The notes under the pieces: model-generated
The model's database searches: none
What the model was told of the DNA's origin: nothing
What the model saw: only the letters and a program-made list of their open reading frames with translations
In this document: positions 4,017 through 7,100 of the stretch, in pieces
How the letters are laid out: each line of letters starts with the position of its first letter
Numbering within the stretch: the stretch's first letter is position 1
Assembly: GCA_030668025.1 (NCBI GenBank)
Contig: DAOUUT010000196.1
Span: 1-7,100 of the forward strand
DNA from: Promethearchaeota archaeon
GTDB lineage: Archaea; Asgardarchaeota; Lokiarchaeia; Sigynarchaeales; SOKP01
DNA length: 7,100 bases
Direction: 5' to 3'
Position numbers and translations under genes: made by a program

Positions 4017-4916
4017 ATGCTTCGAGAAGTATTTGTTTCAGATATCACTATAATTGGACATTTTGCGAGAGATATTATAGAGATTGATGGAGTAAGCAAA
4101 TCAGCATTAGGAGGATCTGTTTTCTACGGGGGAATCGCTGGAAGTCGAATGGATTTAAAGATCGCGATTATTACGCGTTTAAAAAGCGAAGATTTCCCAG
4201 ATTTAGATATCTTTGATAAAAACAATATTAAATACTTTGCGAATCCTGCTAAAGAAACATCAGGAATTAAAAATATGTATTCATCTCAAAATATGGAAGT
4301 TAGAAGTTACAAACCTTTAGGTTTTGCAGGAGCATTTACTAAAGAAGAGATTCCTGAAATCGATACGAAATATTTCGTTATAGGTCCGATTCTCGCGGGC
4401 GAAATCGACTTAGAACTGTTAGAATATTTGTCTGAAATATATAGTGGCAAATTAGGTCTTGATATACAAGGATTTATTAGAGGCTTAAAGGATAACAAAA
4501 TACTATATTACGATTTAACCGAAAAAGAAAAGATTGAGATAATATCAAAAGTAAATTATTTAAAAGTTGACACTACCGAAGCGAAGGTCCTTACAAATAT
4601 ATCTTCAGTACCGAAAGCAGCAAAACGACTAAATGAATTGGGACCGAAAGAAGTTCTTATTACACACGAAGAAGGAGTCAATGTAAGTGTTAATAACAAG
4701 TCTTACTTTTTTCCTTGGAAAAATAAAAAGAGCATAGGAAGGACGGGGAGAGGCGACACGGCATTTATCAGTTATTTGGGTTCTCGAATAACTAAAAATC
4801 CTGAGGAATCCTTGAGATTCTCCGCGGCTTTAACTTCTCTTAAAATGGAATCAATTGGACCATTTTCTTTGCCTTTATCTAGGGTTGAAAAACTTATAAA
4901 AGAAGAATACTCGTAA
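4017..4916 (+). CDS. PfkB/ribokinase-family sugar or nucleoside kinase
   Basis: A 299-residue cytosolic kinase of the PfkB (ribokinase-like) family, which transfers phosphate from ATP to a sugar, polyol or nucleoside hydroxyl. The N-terminal strand D-I-T-I-I-G-H-F-A-R-D (9-19) leads to the substrate-side L-G-G-S-V-F-Y-G-G at 31-39. The middle V-D-T-T-E-A-K (184-190) matches the conserved region that helps coordinate Mg-phosphate. The C-terminal signature is T-G-R-G-D-T-A-F at 243-250, with Asp247 the expected catalytic base. Arg245 replaces the more common Ala of the G-A-G-D anion hole. The ATG start is supported by a TATA box 25 nt upstream. The gene is alone on its strand between a terminator and the convergent acyl-CoA dehydrogenase, so context gives no substrate. 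Inositol-, nucleoside- or ribose-type activity are all possible. Confidence 0.85.
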   Translation: MLREVFVSDITIIGHFARDIIEIDGVSKSALGGSVFYGGIAGSRMDLKIAIITRLKSEDFPDLDIFDKNNIKYFANPAKETSGIKNMYSSQNMEVRSYKPLGFAGAFTKEEIPEIDTKYFVIGPILAGEIDLELLEYLSEIYSGKLGLDIQGFIRGLKDNKILYYDLTEKEKIEIISKVNYLKVDTTEAKVLTNISSVPKAAKRLNELGPKEVLITHEEGVNVSVNNKSYFFPWKNKKSIGRTGRGDTAFISYLGSRITKNPEESLRFSAALTSLKMESIGPFSLPLSRVEKLIKEEYS

Positions 4917-4928
4917 TTCTATTAAATA

Positions 4929-4958
4929 AGATAAAATAAAATAATTTTAAAAGTTGAT
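4929..4958 (-). terminator. T-rich terminator after the acyl-CoA dehydrogenase
   Basis: On the minus strand, about 20 nt after the TAG, come CTTTT and then ATTATTTTATTTTATC, repeated four-T tracts that could end the transcript. They lie in the 58-bp gap to the convergent kinase gene. Confidence 0.4.
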
Positions 4959-4974
4959 TTAAGTGGGTAGATTA

Positions 4975-6195
4975 CTATTTGCCCCACATTCGTATCATTT
5001 CCTTTGTAATGATATATCTCATTATTTCCGATGTGCCGGCTGAGATTTGTCCGATCTTTGAATCTCGATAATAGCGCTCTAAAGGATATTCTTCAGAGTA
5101 TCCAAGGCCTCCTGCAATTTGAACTGCGTCTTGAGTAATTCTCACTGTAGCGTCAGCGATCCGAGCTTTAACAGCCGCAACAGAAGCTCTACAGCTATGC
5201 CCATCATCAAGCATTCTTGCAATTTGCGCGATTGCCATCCTGTTTAACTCTATATCCATAAACATTTCGCTAAGTTTGAAAGATATTCCTTCAAAAGAAT
5301 AGAGAGGTTTTTTGAATTGAACGCGCTTATGAGCATACTTATAAGCTACTTCTAAAGCGCTTCGAGCAAGACCAAGGTATTGAGAGGCAGTAAATGTTCT
5401 TTCACCATCAAGTCCGAATAATAAAACATCCACACCTTCGTTCTCTTTATAAAGAATATTTGCAGCTGGCACTTTACAATCTTTAAATCGTAGATGAGAA
5501 TTGGGCATCCCTCTACGGCCCATATGCTTATATTCCTTAATAACTTCAAATCCCGGAGTATCAGTTTCGAAAATGAATGCGGTAATGCCTTGATGAGCTC
5601 TAACTTGATCGTTTGTTTTTGCGTACAAACAAATGTAATCGGCAACGCTACCGTTAGTTATGAAACATTTCTCTCCGTTGAGAACATAGTGGTCGCCTTC
5701 CCTTATCGCTTTTAACCTCATCCCCCCAATTGCGTCAGAACCACCTGTGGGTTCTGTTATACCAATAGCACCTATTTTCGTTCCGTCAGCTATCCCTGAG
5801 AGGTACTTCTTTTTTTGCTCTGGAGTTCCAAATTCTATTATTGGTCCCGCAAACAAGCACGAAGACGCGCCAAAGATTCCCGCAAGAGCGTAGCTGAAAG
5901 CGGTGAGCTCTTCGCCAAAGATTGTTCGGTACAAAATTCCTTTCCCTAAACCCCCTACTTCTTTTGGGATTATAATATTCAAGTAAGGTTTCATTTTACG
6001 TAAAACTTCTACGGCTAATTCTATATTCCTCTCCCGATCTATCTTTTCAGCCACAGGTTCGACATTATTTTTACACCACTCGCGAACTTCCATGCGAAAA
6101 TCGTTTTCTTCCTTAGTATAGAAGTGTAATTTATCCGGCATGCACGAATAGCCATACTCAAATTCCAAATCTTCAAAATGAACTTGTCCTTCCAA
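4975..6195 (-). CDS. Acyl-CoA dehydrogenase (FAD)
   Basis: A 406-residue acyl-CoA dehydrogenase, which oxidises the alpha-beta bond of an acyl-CoA with FAD and passes electrons to an electron-transfer flavoprotein. The N-terminal helical domain runs from about 25 (L-H-F-Y-T-K-E-E). The FAD/substrate strand region has G-I-T-E-P-T-G-G-S-D at 145-154 and E-K-C-F-I-T-N-G at 175-182. The C-terminal domain has R-V-Q-F-K-K-P-L at 291-298 and Q-I-A-G-G-L-G-Y at 359-366. Where MCAD has its catalytic Glu there is Ala386 (S-A-G-T-S-E); Glu265 in G-L-D-G-E-R matches the base of isovaleryl-CoA dehydrogenase. The frame opens with TTG right after a TAA. Met19 (6141-6139) fits the usual family start better. 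No flavoprotein, thiolase or hydratase gene is nearby, so the substrate, branched or long chain, is inference. Confidence 0.92.
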   Translation of the reverse strand: MEGQVHFEDLEFEYGYSCMPDKLHFYTKEENDFRMEVREWCKNNVEPVAEKIDRERNIELAVEVLRKMKPYLNIIIPKEVGGLGKGILYRTIFGEELTAFSYALAGIFGASSCLFAGPIIEFGTPEQKKKYLSGIADGTKIGAIGITEPTGGSDAIGGMRLKAIREGDHYVLNGEKCFITNGSVADYICLYAKTNDQVRAHQGITAFIFETDTPGFEVIKEYKHMGRRGMPNSHLRFKDCKVPAANILYKENEGVDVLLFGLDGERTFTASQYLGLARSALEVAYKYAHKRVQFKKPLYSFEGISFKLSEMFMDIELNRMAIAQIARMLDDGHSCRASVAAVKARIADATVRITQDAVQIAGGLGYSEEYPLERYYRDSKIGQISAGTSEIMRYIITKEMIRMWGK

Positions 6196-6293
6196 TTACA
6201 TCACATTTAGATTTTAATTTATTTTCTAATAACTTCTAAAATAAAAGATTATTTTTTAAATTTGATATGCATTTTAAAAATCATACTACGGCA

Positions 6294-6306
6294 TATTAAT
6301 TAAATC
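6294..6306 (+). promoter_or_regulatory. Possible TATA box of the radical SAM gene
   Basis: TATTAATTAAAT at 6294-6305 is centred about 31 nt before the ATG at 6331, slightly far for a leaderless start but compatible with a leader of a few bases. The match is weak in this AT-rich gap. Confidence 0.3.
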
Positions 6307-6330
6307 AAAACAATAAATTGCTGGTTATTA

Positions 6331-7089
6331 ATGAGAGTCGGTGGAATTATAGATATATCAACTAAAGACATCCCAAACAAATCTACAATGGTGATTTTCA
6401 CCGTAGGTTGTAATTTAAACTGTGAATTTTGTCATAATAAATATTTATTGCATGAAAGCGTAGGAAAAGATATGGAAGTTTCAGAATTGCTGGAACAAAT
6501 CAAAAGTAATATGTTGGTAAGTGGAGTTAGCATTTCAGGTGGAGAACCTACGCTTCAAAAAGATTTGCCTAAATTGTGCAAAGAAATAAAAAAGATTGGA
6601 AAATACCTCAGTATAGATACCAACGGAACGAATCCTCAAATTATATCTGAATTATTACCATATGTCAAAAGAATAGCTTTAGATTTGAAAGGACCGCTAA
6701 ACAAGAAAAGATTAAGGAAAATTACGGGAAATCTTATGAATCTTAACCTTATAATTGAGTCTTTTAATCTCGTTAATAAACGCGAGGGTATTGATTTTGA
6801 AGTAAGGACCACTTACGTAGAAAATTTAATGAAACCAAACGACATCGATAAAATAATTTCGTTTCTAAGAAAAAATGAGTTTAGAGGAAACTTTGTGCTG
6901 CAACAATATCAATATTCTGAAGGAGTTGGTGTTGAATACAAAGAAAAATTTCAAAAACCAGAGCATATTATATTACTCAACATTTTAAAGCCTTATAGAA
7001 ATTTGGAATTACCTTTTCAAATTTATTTAAGAGACGATATATTGGGTTATTGTATTATAGATAAATTATACGACTATCTTGATGAATAA
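6331..7089 (+). CDS. Radical SAM activase, anaerobic ribonucleotide reductase activating type (NrdG2-like)
   Basis: A 252-residue radical SAM enzyme. C-N-L-N-C-E-F-C at 27-34 supplies Cys27, Cys31 and Cys34 for the 4Fe-4S cluster that cleaves S-adenosylmethionine. S-G-G-E-P-T at 69-74 and D-T-N-G at 96-99 contact SAM, and A-L-D-L-K-G-P at 116-122 is a family landmark. The opening (G-G-I-I-D-I-S-T-K-D-I-P) matches the NrdG2 type, which installs the glycyl radical on class III ribonucleotide reductase in anaerobes. The same fold serves other glycyl-radical activases, so the target should be confirmed from the neighbour. It is a little longer than the core domain, with a C-terminal tail after about residue 215. 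The ATG start lacks a clear Shine-Dalgarno. Its TAA overlaps the ATG of the next gene, implying co-translation. It is divergent from the acyl-CoA dehydrogenase across 135 bp. Confidence 0.87.
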   Translation: MRVGGIIDISTKDIPNKSTMVIFTVGCNLNCEFCHNKYLLHESVGKDMEVSELLEQIKSNMLVSGVSISGGEPTLQKDLPKLCKEIKKIGKYLSIDTNGTNPQIISELLPYVKRIALDLKGPLNKKRLRKITGNLMNLNLIIESFNLVNKREGIDFEVRTTYVENLMKPNDIDKIISFLRKNEFRGNFVLQQYQYSEGVGVEYKEKFQKPEHIILLNILKPYRNLELPFQIYLRDDILGYCIIDKLYDYLDE

Positions 7090-7100
7090 TGGACGAAGAA
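7089..7100 (+). CDS. Start of a downstream gene, cut by the window end
   Basis: An ATG at 7089-7091 overlaps the radical SAM stop as TAATG and opens a frame reading Met-Asp-Glu-Glu to the window end. A one-base stop/start overlap is a standard sign of translational coupling. Known partners of NrdG2-type activases are class III ribonucleotide reductases, but four residues do not identify this gene. Confidence 0.5.

Noticed and set aside
4307..4498. Minus-strand 63-residue frame inside the kinase gene
   Set aside because: It is antisense to a conserved kinase and has no supporting signals.
5352..5715. Open frames inside the acyl-CoA dehydrogenase (minus 5352-5645, plus 5494-5715)
   Set aside because: Both lie wholly within a well-supported gene with intact motifs and show no domain of their own.

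Overview
The window is AT-rich, compactly coded archaeal DNA. I place it as archaeal because of two stand-alone Roadblock/LC7 proteins, TATA-box promoters about 25 nt before start codons with no leader (leaderless genes), T-tract terminators, and an archaeal-style mix of metabolic genes. Abundant small Roadblock proteins with low GC and an acyl-CoA dehydrogenase fit an Asgard archaeon (Lokiarchaeia-like). That is inference: no rRNA or universal marker is present, and other archaeal lineages also carry Roadblock proteins.

Layout. Bases 1-1004 hold two Roadblock/LC7 genes transcribed away from each other around a 325-bp AT-rich intergenic region. A GloB-like metallo-beta-lactamase-fold hydrolase (1068-1697, minus) converges on the second. 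A small winged-helix regulator (1788-2075, minus) is divergent from an N-formylglutamate amidohydrolase-family gene (2341-3072, plus). Dyad elements beside the regulator start could be its operator. A two-helix membrane protein (3080-3286, minus) converges on the amidohydrolase, with a hairpin across both stop codons. It is preceded by a 43-bp perfect-but-one tandem duplication (3305-3390). Next come an unrecognised Cys/His-rich 103-residue protein (3592-3903), a PfkB-family kinase (4017-4916), an acyl-CoA dehydrogenase (4975-6195, minus), and an NrdG2-type radical SAM activase (6331-7089) whose stop overlaps the start of a gene cut off by the window end.

How the genes relate. Most neighbours are convergent or divergent, so this is mainly a run of single-gene transcription units, not one pathway operon. 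The plausible functional links are the divergent Roadblock pair (possible hetero-dimer or shared control), the regulator with the amidohydrolase, and the activase with its truncated downstream partner. I see no CRISPR array, transposase, tRNA or rRNA, and no convincing new multi-gene system. The most checkable oddities are the tandem duplication at a presumed promoter, the irregular 5' end and missing last helix of the second Roadblock gene, the Cys/His-rich orphan, and the acyl-CoA dehydrogenase's isovaleryl-type placement of the catalytic Glu.
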